NCBI RefSeq assembly: GCF_900111935.1
Contig: NZ_FOYN01000001.1
Coordinates: 186,001 to 250,000, forward strand
Source: Halorubrum sodomense
GTDB taxonomy: Archaea > Halobacteriota > Halobacteria > Halobacteriales > Haloferacaceae
Direction of reading: 5' to 3'
Length of the DNA stretch: 64,000 nt
Program-made: the position numbers and the translations under genes
Notes under the pieces: generated by a model
What the model saw: the letters and a program-made list of their open reading frames with translations, nothing else
Databases searched by the model: none
What the model was told of the DNA's origin: nothing
Shown: one piece after another, positions 50,001 through 57,987 of the stretch
How the letters are laid out: the number at the start of each line of letters is the position of its first letter
How positions within the stretch are numbered: position 1 is the stretch's first letter

Positions 50001-52564
50001 AGCGCGCCGGCTTCGAGCGACCACTGCTGGCCGTCGCCGAAGTCGTCGCGGACGGCCGCCGCCGTGAGCCCGGCCGCGCTCGAACCCTTCCCGGAGGTGT
50101 ACACCGAGCGGGGCGCGATGTTTTCTACATACGAAATCATCTGTGAGTTGTGTGAGACGATCCCGTTCGAGACGTAGTTGTGAGTCCCCTCGACTTCGAG
50201 ATCGTACACCCACTCGTCATCTGGTTCGACTCGCTCGATGGACTCAATCTGATCCCAGCGAATATCGCTCTCAGCGAGTTGACCGAGCGCGGCAACGTCG
50301 CGTGCGGTGGATCCGCCATCTGTTTTGGCGAAAGCGTCGGTGTCGCTGTCGATGGGGGACCCACACGCGTCCTCGAATGCGTCGACAATTCGTCTGAGGG
50401 CGTCCCGACTCGGATTCCGGTTTCCGGCCTCGTAGTGTCGGTACGTGCTCCGTGGTACACCGCACTCGTACTGTGTCAGTCCCAGCGACTCACGCAGTCG
50501 ACGAAGCGTCGGACCGACGTTTGGGATCACGTCCACGTTCGTGTTCCGATCCGTTTCGAGATGCTCCGCCGCTGCGGACTGTTTTCGTTCGGTAACGAAC
50601 CCGATTTCAGTGACGTAGCGGTCGAACTGTGCGCCGCTGATACGGAGCCGGTAGCTTCCGTTGTGCCGCTCGTGTAACTGGGATGTAATCCCGTGTTGAA
50701 GCAGGAGCGACCGGAGTCCTTCGAGAAGCTCCTCGCTCACCGACGCGACGCTTATTTCGCGTTGCGACGCAGAAACGTGACCTTCTCCCTCGATGAATCC
50801 CTCGATGAAAGCGGCGGTGATTTTGTCGGATGCACCTACAATCCTCGGTGGGATCCGCTTCTCAGCGGAGCTTTTTAGTAGCGCTTCGTCGATTTCGTTG
50901 AGGAAACTGACGAACTCACCGGCGGAACACAGCAACTCCCGCGCGCTTTTGTCATCGTGCGGCTTCCTGGTGGTCGTTTCGAGGTTGAGATCGTGGAGCG
51001 TGTTCCGCGCGTCTTCGAGGACCTCCTCGTCGTTGTTCGTGATCGAAACGAATCCCGAGTGGTCGTTGCGTTTCTCGACGTACCCCTCAGCAACAATGTA
51101 TCCGACGAGCCGGGAGAGCGCTGGGGTCCACCGTTCGGGAGCGTCGAGACGAACGGCATTGTGCGACTGTGCCCTGCGGAAATCGACGTCGAGCGTGTCG
51201 TCGGCGTCCACGTCGAGTCGGGTGAGCGCCGCCACGAATTCGCCCGTTTCCAGTTCCTCGGCACGGATCGGAGCGAACTGCCCGTCCCGCTGGATGAACA
51301 GCGGGTGGGAAGGCGTCACGTCGAGTTCACGGCCCGACGCCGTTTCGATCCGATACATCTCCGCTGGCGCCTCCCTCTTCCAGACTTTCGTCGCGCGGGA
51401 CGCCCCGACAGCGCCGTCCTCCTGAAGCGCAGGAACCTCGAAGTCGACGCTGTCCCAGACGCCGTCGTCGACCGGCTTCGGATCGTCGAGATTCCGCTCT
51501 ACCAGATCGCGTATCGGAACCTTTCGTCCATCGTTGAGGATGACATCTGTGTCCCCATCGAGACACTTACCCGTGCCAGGGTCGCCAATAAGCAGCATGT
51601 GGAGGTCGCCCCGGATCCGCGACCCGTCCGGGAGGTGTTTGGTGACGCCGGAGAACAGCTGGAGGATCATCGCGAGCTTCTCCTCCTCGTAGCCGTAGAT
51701 GGCGGGCGCGATGGAGCCGACCATCGCCTCGTAGATGTCGTCGCGCTCGGAGAGCTCGATGATGTCGCGTTTGTCCGCCTCCGTGATGTCCATGTCCTCG
51801 AACTCCTCGTCCTCGATGCCGATGGAGACGCCGTCCATGTACAGGTCGAAGATGGCGGACTTTTCGTTGCCCTGCTCGACCTGCTCGATGTGGAGGACGC
51901 CGACGCAGGTGACGTGGTCGCCGGGGCTCACCTCGCCGGTGATGTCGTCGACGATGTCGACGTCGAGCGACTGGGGGGTCTCGCCGCCCCGGAGCCCCTC
52001 GGGCGACTCCTGGATGCGGAGCTTCTGGGAGTCGACGAACTCGGACTGGTCGAAGTTGACGCGGAAGGGGCCCTGGCGCTCGCAGCCCTGACACTCGTGG
52101 GGCTCCTGGAAGCCGCCGTCGCTCTGGGGGATGTACGTCATCGTGCCGCAGCGCTGGCACTCGAAGGCGGCCTCGGTCACCTTCGGGCGGACGTCGGTGG
52201 CCTTCCGGACGATGCCCTGGATGGAGACGAGCTTCCCGATGTGGTCGTCGTGGACGCGGATCCCGCGGATGTCGACGTTCTCGGGAAGGTCCTCGATGCG
52301 GACGTGCGCGCGGCCGAGGCTGACGTCGGCCGGGAGATCGTAGAGCCGCAGCGCCTCCTCGGCGTACTCGCGCATCTGCTCCGGCTTGTTCAGGAAATCC
52401 TCGGCGAGGTCGCGGTCGAACTGAAAGAGGTCGTCGTAGGAGACGTACAGCGAGCGCTGCTCGTTGGGATACCGCTGTGCGAGCTGTCCGATCTCCTCGC
52501 GGTAGTAGTTGCGATAGAACTGGATGAACCGCTCCGTGAGGTCCTGGGTGCCGGCCTGAGCCAT
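47090..52564 (-). CDS. mcm: MCM replicative helicase with two inteins
   Basis: The 1824-residue precursor contains two inteins (residues 334-806 and 873-1523), leaving a 700-residue mature helicase. The N terminus has a zinc finger (CQRC...CQGC, residues about 134-158). Walker A is GDPGTGK-S, split by the first intein. Walker B has DELDKMD-SS, split by the second. The arginine-finger region (SRFDLIF) and a C-terminal winged helix follow. MCM forms the hexameric 3'-5' helicase that unwinds replication forks. Confidence 0.97.
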   Translation of the reverse strand: MAQAGTQDLTERFIQFYRNYYREEIGQLAQRYPNEQRSLYVSYDDLFQFDRDLAEDFLNKPEQMREYAEEALRLYDLPADVSLGRAHVRIEDLPENVDIRGIRVHDDHIGKLVSIQGIVRKATDVRPKVTEAAFECQRCGTMTYIPQSDGGFQEPHECQGCERQGPFRVNFDQSEFVDSQKLRIQESPEGLRGGETPQSLDVDIVDDITGEVSPGDHVTCVGVLHIEQVEQGNEKSAIFDLYMDGVSIGIEDEEFEDMDITEADKRDIIELSERDDIYEAMVGSIAPAIYGYEEEKLAMILQLFSGVTKHLPDGSRIRGDLHMLLIGDPGTGKCLDGDTDVILNDGRKVPIRDLVERNLDDPKPVDDGVWDSVDFEVPALQEDGAVGASRATKVWKREAPAEMYRIETASGRELDVTPSHPLFIQRDGQFAPIRAEELETGEFVAALTRLDVDADDTLDVDFRRAQSHNAVRLDAPERWTPALSRLVGYIVAEGYVEKRNDHSGFVSITNNDEEVLEDARNTLHDLNLETTTRKPHDDKSARELLCSAGEFVSFLNEIDEALLKSSAEKRIPPRIVGASDKITAAFIEGFIEGEGHVSASQREISVASVSEELLEGLRSLLLQHGITSQLHERHNGSYRLRISGAQFDRYVTEIGFVTERKQSAAAEHLETDRNTNVDVIPNVGPTLRRLRESLGLTQYECGVPRSTYRHYEAGNRNPSRDALRRIVDAFEDACGSPIDSDTDAFAKTDGGSTARDVAALGQLAESDIRWDQIESIERVEPDDEWVYDLEVEGTHNYVSNGIVSHNSQMISYVENIAPRSVYTSGKGSSAAGLTAAAVRDDFGDGQQWSLEAGALVLADKGIAAVDELDKMDCVTGDALVSLADGRVERIDELAREAAEDGDVEELSNGRRVRDVDLDVWSMDEDGNLVERSVSAVHEYDAPSELTRVTTETGESLTATADHPFFVLDDGERVEREAAALDDGDWVYVPREIPTKAADGAGAAAMAGGVGSVEPLDDGSVDADGVDAAMASVLGYLSGDGNVFYDRDEGVYGVRFTNADDELLDDFERAARAAFDAEPVRPPSEKRDDGVETVRVTGKEHADAVLDAGMNLGRYDEKCFPTPVSAGSRAAKAAFVRALADIEGHVDESAGNVRIASASRDLLEGTRSLLLGFGVSSQLQHRERDGGRDVYYLTVTDADSLAAFRRYVGFTATRKAAALDRVVDAADGDRTILDVVPEVDDVLARCRDSLRLYQSECGLDAVTYHDFETGAANVSLHRARQVLAAFENRLETAAADRDALDETPTWETLSELRRRYHVSQSELAEGTTLSQQQISREWGEGDEIRRTVTARLREVVGEVANVEFDDLREFVRGDVKWRRVESVETIPPESVEHRGKVLRQRLAGVIDGPVDTAEDRARELLDRGPVGETRAELSAALDAYEISQADVASRLDVTQATVSRWLSGAVETDRLDDVREAVAEEVDAVEAELRSILTRIEDGERPRVYDLTVEETHNFVANGLVVHNSSDRSAMHEGLEQQKISVSKAGINATLKARCSLLGAANPKYGRFDQYEPIGEQIDLEPALISRFDLIFTVTDSPDPEHDSRLAKHIIKTNYAGELNTQREELASSEFTSEQVAEVTEEVAPEIDSELLRKYIAHAKRSCYPTMTEEAKELIEEFYVDLRSKGADEDAPVPVTARKLEAMVRLSEASARVRLSDTVEREDADRATDIVESCLKDIGVDPETGQFDADVVETGTSKSQRDRIKNIKGLIADIEEEYQEGAPVDEVLDRAGEIGMDRGKAEGEIEKLRTKGEVYEPQQGHLRTT
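47996..49948 (-). other. Intein 2 in MCM, inserted at the Walker B region
   Basis: The 651-residue intein begins CVTGDALVSL and ends NFVANGLVVHN, followed by extein Ser. Hint motifs flank a LAGLIDADG endonuclease with SVLGYLSGDGNV and FVRALADIEGHV, which keep acidic residues. It also carries three helix-turn-helix-like modules: one near the second LAGLIDADG (LRLYQSECGLDAVTYHDFETG), one in HVSQSELAEGTTLSQQQISREW and one in ISQADVASRLDVTQATVSRWL. It is embedded in frame in mcm. Confidence 0.92.
50147..51565 (-). other. Intein 1 in MCM, inserted in Walker A
   Basis: The 473-residue intein begins CLDGDTDVILNDG and ends NYVSNGIVSHN, followed by extein Ser (GDPGTGK-S). The LAGLIDADG endonuclease motifs are LVGYIVAEGYV and FIEGFIEGEGHV. 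One XRE-like helix-turn-helix (SLGLTQYECGVPRSTYRHYEAG) follows. GC content is clearly lower than in the surrounding mcm, which points to recent horizontal homing. Splicing would restore the ATP-binding loop. Confidence 0.92.
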
Positions 52565-52712
52565 TGCGACATCACTTCGTCGGCATCACGTATGAACCTC
52601 CGGTTCGGAGCGGACGTGGTCGGCCGCCCGGCGGCGACGGCGGACCGACCGTCGGCCCGGCGACCGGATCGCCGGCGGACGGTCCCTCGGTCCGACGGTA
52701 CCCCCGTCCCGG

Positions 52713-53075
52713 CTACGCGTGCCCGACGAACGTCGCGTCGGCGGAGGTGCGGCCCTCGTTGAACGAGAGCACCTTCGCGCGGATCACGTCGCCCGGTTCG
52801 AGTCCGCCCGGAATGTCCTCGGTGAAGACGACGAACCCCTCGACCTTGCCGACGGCGACCTCCTCGCCCGAGTGGTGGTCGGTGAGCTCGGTGACGCCGA
52901 ACTCGTACGTCTCGCCGATCTCGACCGGCGGGTCGCGCTCCTGTGCTGCGTCGTGCGCGCGCTTGGACTCGCGTGCGTCGGCCGACGGCCTGCGGAGCCG
53001 ACGGGCGAGCACGAACAGCGCGATCAGCGCCACCGCGACGGCGAGGCCGACGACGAGCGGCGAGGTGGGAATCAT
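52713..53075 (-). CDS. TRAM-domain protein with N-terminal membrane helix
   Basis: This 120-residue protein has an N-terminal membrane helix (VVGLAVAVALIALFVLARRL), a basic linker, then a TRAM domain: VEIGETYEFGVTELTDHHSGEEVAVGKVEGFVVFTEDIPGG. GDVIRAKVLSFNEGRTSADATFVGHA follows. TRAM domains bind RNA; small archaeal TRAM proteins act as RNA chaperones. The membrane anchor is unusual. It is divergent from the helicase gene. Confidence 0.85.
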   Translation of the reverse strand: MIPTSPLVVGLAVAVALIALFVLARRLRRPSADARESKRAHDAAQERDPPVEIGETYEFGVTELTDHHSGEEVAVGKVEGFVVFTEDIPGGLEPGDVIRAKVLSFNEGRTSADATFVGHA

Positions 53076-53308
53076 ACTCGCTCGGTCGACCGCGGCCAGC
53101 TAAACGGTGTGGGTCCGCGGCGGCGCCTCGATGCTCGACGGGCTCCGCGAAGGCCGGCGAGGGGGAGCCGACGCGCCGCCGCGGCTCCCGAGCGCGACTC
53201 GCTCGCGTCGCGTCCGCATGAGAAACGCCTTTGCCCTCGAAGCCCCCCTCTCGATCCGATGCGACACAGCCGCGGTTCCCGACGACTCGCGCACGGGTGT
53301 GGTGTGCC

Positions 53309-55651
53309 GTGAAGGTCGCGGACGCGGTGCCGGAGTTCGCCGACGCCTTCGGGTTCGACGAGTTCAACCGGATGCAACGGGAGGCGCTCCCGGGAATCTT
53401 GGAGACCGACCACAACGTGGTCGCGTCGGCGCCGACCGCCTCCGGGAAGACGGCGCTCGCCGAGCTCGCCATCTGTCGGACCCTCGCGGCGGACGGCACC
53501 GCGCTGTTCATCGCGCCGCTGCGCGCGCTCACCAACGAGAAGGAGAGCGAGTGGGAACGGTTCGAAGAGCTGGGCTACTCCGTCTACGTCGTCTCCGGCG
53601 AGCGGGACCTGAACCCGCGCCGCGCCGAGCGCGCGGACGTGCTGGTGACGACCCCCGAGAAGGCCGACAGCGCGACGCGGAAACACGACTCCGCGCGCTA
53701 TTCATTTATCACCGACGTGGACTGCGTCGTCATCGACGAGGTCCACCTGCTCGACTCCGAGAAGCGCGGCGCGGTGCTCGAGGTGACCGTCTCGCGGCTC
53801 CGCCGGCTTCAGGACCCCCGCGTCGTCGCGCTCTCGGCGACGATGCCGAACATCGACGACGTCGCGGAGTGGCTCGACGCGCCCGCGGAGACGACGTACG
53901 CGTTCGGTGACGAGTACCGCCCGGTCGACCTCGAAACGGGCGTGAAGACGTACTCGCACGGCTCGAACGCGTTCGCCGACAAGTACCGCCGGCTCTACCG
54001 CGCGCTCGACCTGGCCGAGCCGCACGTCCGCGAGGACGGGCAGGCCCTGGTGTTCGTCTCCTCGCGACAGGACACGGTCCAGGCCGCCAAGAAGGCGCGC
54101 GACGAGATCACCGAGCGCGACATCCCGATCGACTCGCGGGACGACTACGACTTCCACAACGAGGCGACGGAGCTGACCAACGACACGCTCCGGCAGTCCG
54201 TCACCGACGGCGTCGGCTTCCACCACGCCGGCCTCGGGAAGGACGACCGCGACCGCGTCGAGGAGTGGTTCAAGCAGGGGAAGATCAAGTTCCTCTTCTC
54301 GACGTCGACGCTCGCGTGGGGGGTGAACCTCCCCGCGCGCTGCGTCGTCATCCGCGACACGAAGTACCACGACCCGCTGGAGGGCGAGACCGACATCTCG
54401 CCGCTGGACGTGCTCCAGATGCTCGGCCGCGCCGGGCGCCCGGAGTACGACGACGTGGGGTACGGCTGGGTGGTCTGCGACCGCGCCGACGCGGACAAGT
54501 ACCGGAAGCTGCTCCGGGAGGGCAAGGAGATCGAGTCGCGGCTCGCCGCGGACCTCGAGTCGCACCTCAACGCCGAGATCGCGATGGGCACCATCCGCGG
54601 ACTCGAGGACGTGATGGCGTGGCTGGAGACCACCTTTTACTACGTCCGCGCGGAGTCGGAGCCGGACGCGTACGACTTCCCGACGCTCCGCGACCGCGTG
54701 CGCGACACGCTCGAATCCCTCGTCGACGACGGGTTCGTCGCGGCCGACGACGACCTCGCCATCGAGCCGACCGCCCTCGGGCGCCTCGCCTCGAAGTACT
54801 ACCTCCGCTTGGACACCGCCCGCCGCTTCCGGCGCCTCGCCGACCGCGAGACGCTGACGGTCGACGCCGTGTTGGAGACCGTCGCGTCGGCCGGCGAGTT
54901 CGACTCCGTCTCGGCGCGGTCGGCCGAGTCGGACGCCGTCGACCGGATCCTCGAGGGTCGCGACACCGACCTCGAAGAGGGCCATCGCAAGGTGTTCGCC
55001 ATCCTGCTCGCCGGGATGGCCGACTCGGTCCCCTCGGACCTCCGGTCGGACGCGTGGGTGATCCGGCAGAACGCGCTCCGACTGCTCGCCGCGCTCGCGG
55101 AGTTCCTCGACCGGTTCGCCGGCCCGCGCGCCGCCAACCTCGCCCGCCGCGTCGAGGCGCGCGTCGAACACGGCGTCTCCCGCGAGGCGGTCGCGCTCAC
55201 GGCGATCGAGGGGGTCGGCTCCGGCCGCGCCGAGCGCCTCGCGGACGCCGGTCTCACCTCCCCGGCCGACGTGGTCGACGCCGGCGCGAAGGACCTCGAA
55301 AACGCCGGGATGAGCGCGTCCGTCGCGGAGCGCATCGTCGACGCCGCGCGCGACTGTCCCCGGATCGACGTCGACTGGGGCGACTTCCCCGAGGCGATCG
55401 CCGTCGGCGAAAACGAGCTGTGCGAGGTCGCCGTGACCGCCGTCTCCGGGAGCGCCCGTGCGGGGATCCGGGTCACGGTCAACGAGGTGGAGATGACCGC
55501 GACGACGACGTACCTCGACGGCGAGGCGACGGTCCCGGTCGGCGTGTTCGGCACCCCCGACGCCGACGAGCTGGAGTTCACCGTCGAGGTCGTCTTCCCG
55601 GACCTGCCGCTGCTGCCGGTCACCGCGACGCGGACGGTTCGGGTGAAGTAG
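53309..55651 (+). CDS. Ski2/Hel308-like superfamily 2 helicase
   Basis: This protein of about 780 residues starts at the GTG at 53309 (MKVADAVPEFADAFGFDEFNRMQREAL). Motif I is APTASGKT, motif II is VIDEVHLL, motif III is LSATMPN, and motif VI is GRAGRPEY. A winged helix and ratchet region follow, and a C-terminal HhH-like segment (LTAIEGVGSGRAERLADAGL) precedes an Ig-like end. Ski2/Hel308/Brr2 helicases remodel stalled forks or RNA. It is not the canonical Hel308a by sequence, so the exact paralogue is open. Confidence 0.88.
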   Translation: MKVADAVPEFADAFGFDEFNRMQREALPGILETDHNVVASAPTASGKTALAELAICRTLAADGTALFIAPLRALTNEKESEWERFEELGYSVYVVSGERDLNPRRAERADVLVTTPEKADSATRKHDSARYSFITDVDCVVIDEVHLLDSEKRGAVLEVTVSRLRRLQDPRVVALSATMPNIDDVAEWLDAPAETTYAFGDEYRPVDLETGVKTYSHGSNAFADKYRRLYRALDLAEPHVREDGQALVFVSSRQDTVQAAKKARDEITERDIPIDSRDDYDFHNEATELTNDTLRQSVTDGVGFHHAGLGKDDRDRVEEWFKQGKIKFLFSTSTLAWGVNLPARCVVIRDTKYHDPLEGETDISPLDVLQMLGRAGRPEYDDVGYGWVVCDRADADKYRKLLREGKEIESRLAADLESHLNAEIAMGTIRGLEDVMAWLETTFYYVRAESEPDAYDFPTLRDRVRDTLESLVDDGFVAADDDLAIEPTALGRLASKYYLRLDTARRFRRLADRETLTVDAVLETVASAGEFDSVSARSAESDAVDRILEGRDTDLEEGHRKVFAILLAGMADSVPSDLRSDAWVIRQNALRLLAALAEFLDRFAGPRAANLARRVEARVEHGVSREAVALTAIEGVGSGRAERLADAGLTSPADVVDAGAKDLENAGMSASVAERIVDAARDCPRIDVDWGDFPEAIAVGENELCEVAVTAVSGSARAGIRVTVNEVEMTATTTYLDGEATVPVGVFGTPDADELEFTVEVVFPDLPLLPVTATRTVRVK

Positions 55652-55717
55652 GGTCGTCGTGGAGCTGTGGCGCGTGCCGACGAGCGGCCGCAGGCCGCGA
55701 GTCGCACGCGCGAGGGA

Positions 55718-55747
55718 GTCGGTCGGCGCTTTTAAGCGCCGACCGAC
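55718..55747. terminator. Perfect 14-bp hairpin after the helicase gene
   Basis: GTCGGTCGGCGCTT (55718-55731), TT loop, AAGCGCCGACCGAC (55734-55747). It lies 66 bases after the helicase stop. It could terminate transcription or process the 3' end. Confidence 0.5.
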
Positions 55748-55805
55748 GAGGCTGGGGAGGCGTGAGGCTGCGGTGCTGTTCGGTGTGGGGCGGGACTCAA
55801 AGGGG

Positions 55806-55892
55806 CAGCCGCGAGGGCGCCGTAGGCGACGCAAGGACCGCAGGGAGCGAGCGACCGAGGACCGCAGCGAGCGTACGGCGCCCTCGCGGCTG
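55806..55892. repeat. Long inverted repeat, possible MITE-like element
   Basis: CAGCCGCGAGGGCGCCGTA (55806-55824) is inverted exactly at 55874-55892, with a 49-base loop containing GGACCGCAG-x-GAGCG-like repeats. No open frame crosses it. Confidence 0.6.
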
Positions 55893-56123
55893 GGGCTTCG
55901 GAGGTAGTCCCCGTCGGTCCGCAGTCGACAATTTATAAGCGAGCGGCTGGGGCTTTGGACGTGTTCGCCGCCGATCCGACAGCGATTATTTATAAATAGC
56001 CGACCGGGGCGTTCGAGCGATTCGCCACCTCGCCCCGCCGTCAGTATTCACCGCCACCCGCCACGTATCCCACATAAATCCCCGCTACGAGCGCTTTTCA
56101 CCCATACCGCGGCCACCCGCCCC

Positions 56124-56906
56124 ATGCCGCAACGACTCCGCGTACTGGCCGGCGACTGCGAGGTAACCGACCGCGGCGATCGCACCCGCACCCATCGCGG
56201 GCGCGTCGTCGTCCTGATCAAACCCGACGACACGACGCTCGTCCACGACGCCGACGGCTACCAGCCCGTCGCGTGGCTCACCCGGCCGGAGAGCGTCGTC
56301 GTCGAGGGCGACGGCGACGGGTTCACGGTCACCGCCCGCGACGGCTCCCGCCGACTCCGGATCGTCGCGGAGGAGGCGACCGCGAGCCGCGCGCTCCCGG
56401 TCACCGAGGCGGGCGTTCCGGTCGGGACCTGCCCCGAGGACGGCGGGCCGCTCGTTCGCTCGCGGGGCGACGTGGTGTGCCTCGACTGCGAGGAACGCTG
56501 GGGGCTCCCGGCCGGCGCGAGCGTCACGGACGCGACCTGCGACGACTGCGGGCACCCGAAGATCCGGGTCGAGCGCGGCGAGCCGTTTCACCTCTGTCTC
56601 GACCCCGCCTGCGACCCGATGGAGGACGCCGTCAGCGACCGGTTCGACGGAGTTTGGGACTGCCCCGACTGCGATGGCGACCTCCGCGTCCGATTCGCGC
56701 CCGGCCGCGTCTACCTCGCCTGCGAGAACGACCCCGACTGCGAGACCACCTTCTCGTTCCCCGCCGGCGTCGTCGTCGACGAGTGCGACTGCGGGCTCCC
56801 CGTCTTCGAGACGGCGGCCGGGCTGGGTTGTCTGGACGGGAGCTGCGAAATCGGGGGACACACGGCGAGCGGTGGGAAAGCGGCGGGGAGTCCGAACGAC
56901 GGCTGA
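56124..56906 (+). CDS. NucS N-terminal-like domain plus topoisomerase-type zinc fingers
   Basis: This 260-residue protein has an N-terminal domain of about 95 residues (RLRVLAGDCEVTDRGDRTRTHRGRVVVLIKPDDTTLVHDADGYQPVAW) resembling the beta-barrel part of NucS/DUF91 nucleases. The middle and C-terminal parts have at least three C4-type zinc fingers (CPEDGG...CLDC, CDDCGHPK, CPDCDGDL...CENDPDCETTFSFP), as in topoisomerase I tails. There is no visible nuclease active site. It probably binds DNA in repair. Confidence 0.82.
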   Translation: MPQRLRVLAGDCEVTDRGDRTRTHRGRVVVLIKPDDTTLVHDADGYQPVAWLTRPESVVVEGDGDGFTVTARDGSRRLRIVAEEATASRALPVTEAGVPVGTCPEDGGPLVRSRGDVVCLDCEERWGLPAGASVTDATCDDCGHPKIRVERGEPFHLCLDPACDPMEDAVSDRFDGVWDCPDCDGDLRVRFAPGRVYLACENDPDCETTFSFPAGVVVDECDCGLPVFETAAGLGCLDGSCEIGGHTASGGKAAGSPNDG

Positions 56907-56924
56907 ACGGTCGGCTCTCTCGAC

Positions 56925-57911
56925 CTACTCCGCGAGCTGCTGACGCCCCGGTGCGATGAGCCGGTCGAGGTACTCCGCGAGCGCGCCCTTCGCGTCCGCG
57001 GGATGGAGCTCTCCCGACTCCAGGTCGGCCGCCAAGTCGTCGTAGGTGTCGTACTCCAAGTCGCCGCCGTACTCCTCGGGGCGCTCGACGGTCACCGCGT
57101 CGAAGCGCGGGAACACGTGGTACTCGAACACCTGGAGGACGGGGTTGTCGCGCTCGACGCCGTCGTCGGTCGGCTCGGGGTCGGCCGTCGGCGGGCAGTA
57201 GGCGTCGTTCACCTTCGACTCGATGTCCTCGCGGGAGTCCTCCATCGAGATGGTGACCCCCTCGCTGGAGGACATCTTCCCGCGGCCGGTGCCGAGGTCG
57301 GCGATCAGCGGCGTGTGGAGGCTCGTCGGCGGTTCGCGGTCGATGCTCGGGAGCACGTCGCGCGCGAGCATGTGGACCTTCCGCTGCTCCATCCCGCCGA
57401 CCGCGAGGTCGACGCCGAGGTACGGGATGTCGAGCGCCTGCATCAGTGGGTAGACGGCCTGCGACACCTTCACGGAGTCGCCGGAGGTGATCTCGGCCAT
57501 CGCGCGCTCGGCGCGAGCGAGCGTCGTCTCTAGCTCCAAGGCGTGGAGATCGAGGGTGTAGTCGTCGTCCAGCTGGAAGTCGGAGCCGAGGACGAACTGG
57601 GTGTTCGACTCGTCGAGGCCGTAGGCGATGAACTGGTCGCGCATCCGCTCGGCGGTGTGGCGGATCTCCTCGAACGACCCCTTGTCGTTGAGGTAGGCGT
57701 GGACGTCGGCCAGCAGCACGGTCACCTCAAACCCCGCCTCCTGGAGGTCGATCAGCTTGTTCGCGGTGAGCATGTGACCGATGTGGAGCACGCCCGAGGG
57801 CTCGTAGCCGACGTACGCCCGCTTGCCCTCGGGGTCGTCGGCCAGCGCCTCGATCTCCGCTTCGGTGACCACCTCGGCCGCGTTCCGGGTGATCAGCTCG
57901 TGAGCGTCCAT
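56925..57911 (-). CDS. tyrS: Tyrosyl-tRNA synthetase
   Basis: This 328-residue class I synthetase has the HIGH motif in GVLHIGHMLTANKLIDL and KMSSS in RGKMSSSEGVTI. LAVGGMEQRKVHMLARD and YVGYEPSG agree with archaeal TyrRS. It charges tRNA-Tyr. The start at 57911 (MDAHELITRNAAEVV) matches the archaeal length. It is convergent with the zinc-finger gene. Confidence 0.95.
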   Translation of the reverse strand: MDAHELITRNAAEVVTEAEIEALADDPEGKRAYVGYEPSGVLHIGHMLTANKLIDLQEAGFEVTVLLADVHAYLNDKGSFEEIRHTAERMRDQFIAYGLDESNTQFVLGSDFQLDDDYTLDLHALELETTLARAERAMAEITSGDSVKVSQAVYPLMQALDIPYLGVDLAVGGMEQRKVHMLARDVLPSIDREPPTSLHTPLIADLGTGRGKMSSSEGVTISMEDSREDIESKVNDAYCPPTADPEPTDDGVERDNPVLQVFEYHVFPRFDAVTVERPEEYGGDLEYDTYDDLAADLESGELHPADAKGALAEYLDRLIAPGRQQLAE

Positions 57912-57987
57912 ACCTCCGAGTGTGCGTTCCCGGACATATGACTTCTGGATGCGTGCGATCGCGTCCCGAACGAGGCGGCGGTGCGCC

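Larger units (their letters stand above)
55652..56123. other. Repeat-rich intergenic region
   Basis: No gene is present. A 14-base-pair perfect hairpin (55718-55747) and a 19-base inverted repeat (55806-55824 with 55874-55892) lie here. Two ATTTATAA stretches occur near 55931 and 55985. The style of the middle part (repeats of GGACCGCAG-x-GAGCG) is that of dispersed haloarchaeal repeats. A TATA-like CATAAATC sits around 56073. Confidence 0.6.

Noticed and set aside
53702-55834. A 710-residue antisense open frame
   Set aside because: It is the complement of the helicase gene; composition is typical of GC-rich antisense.
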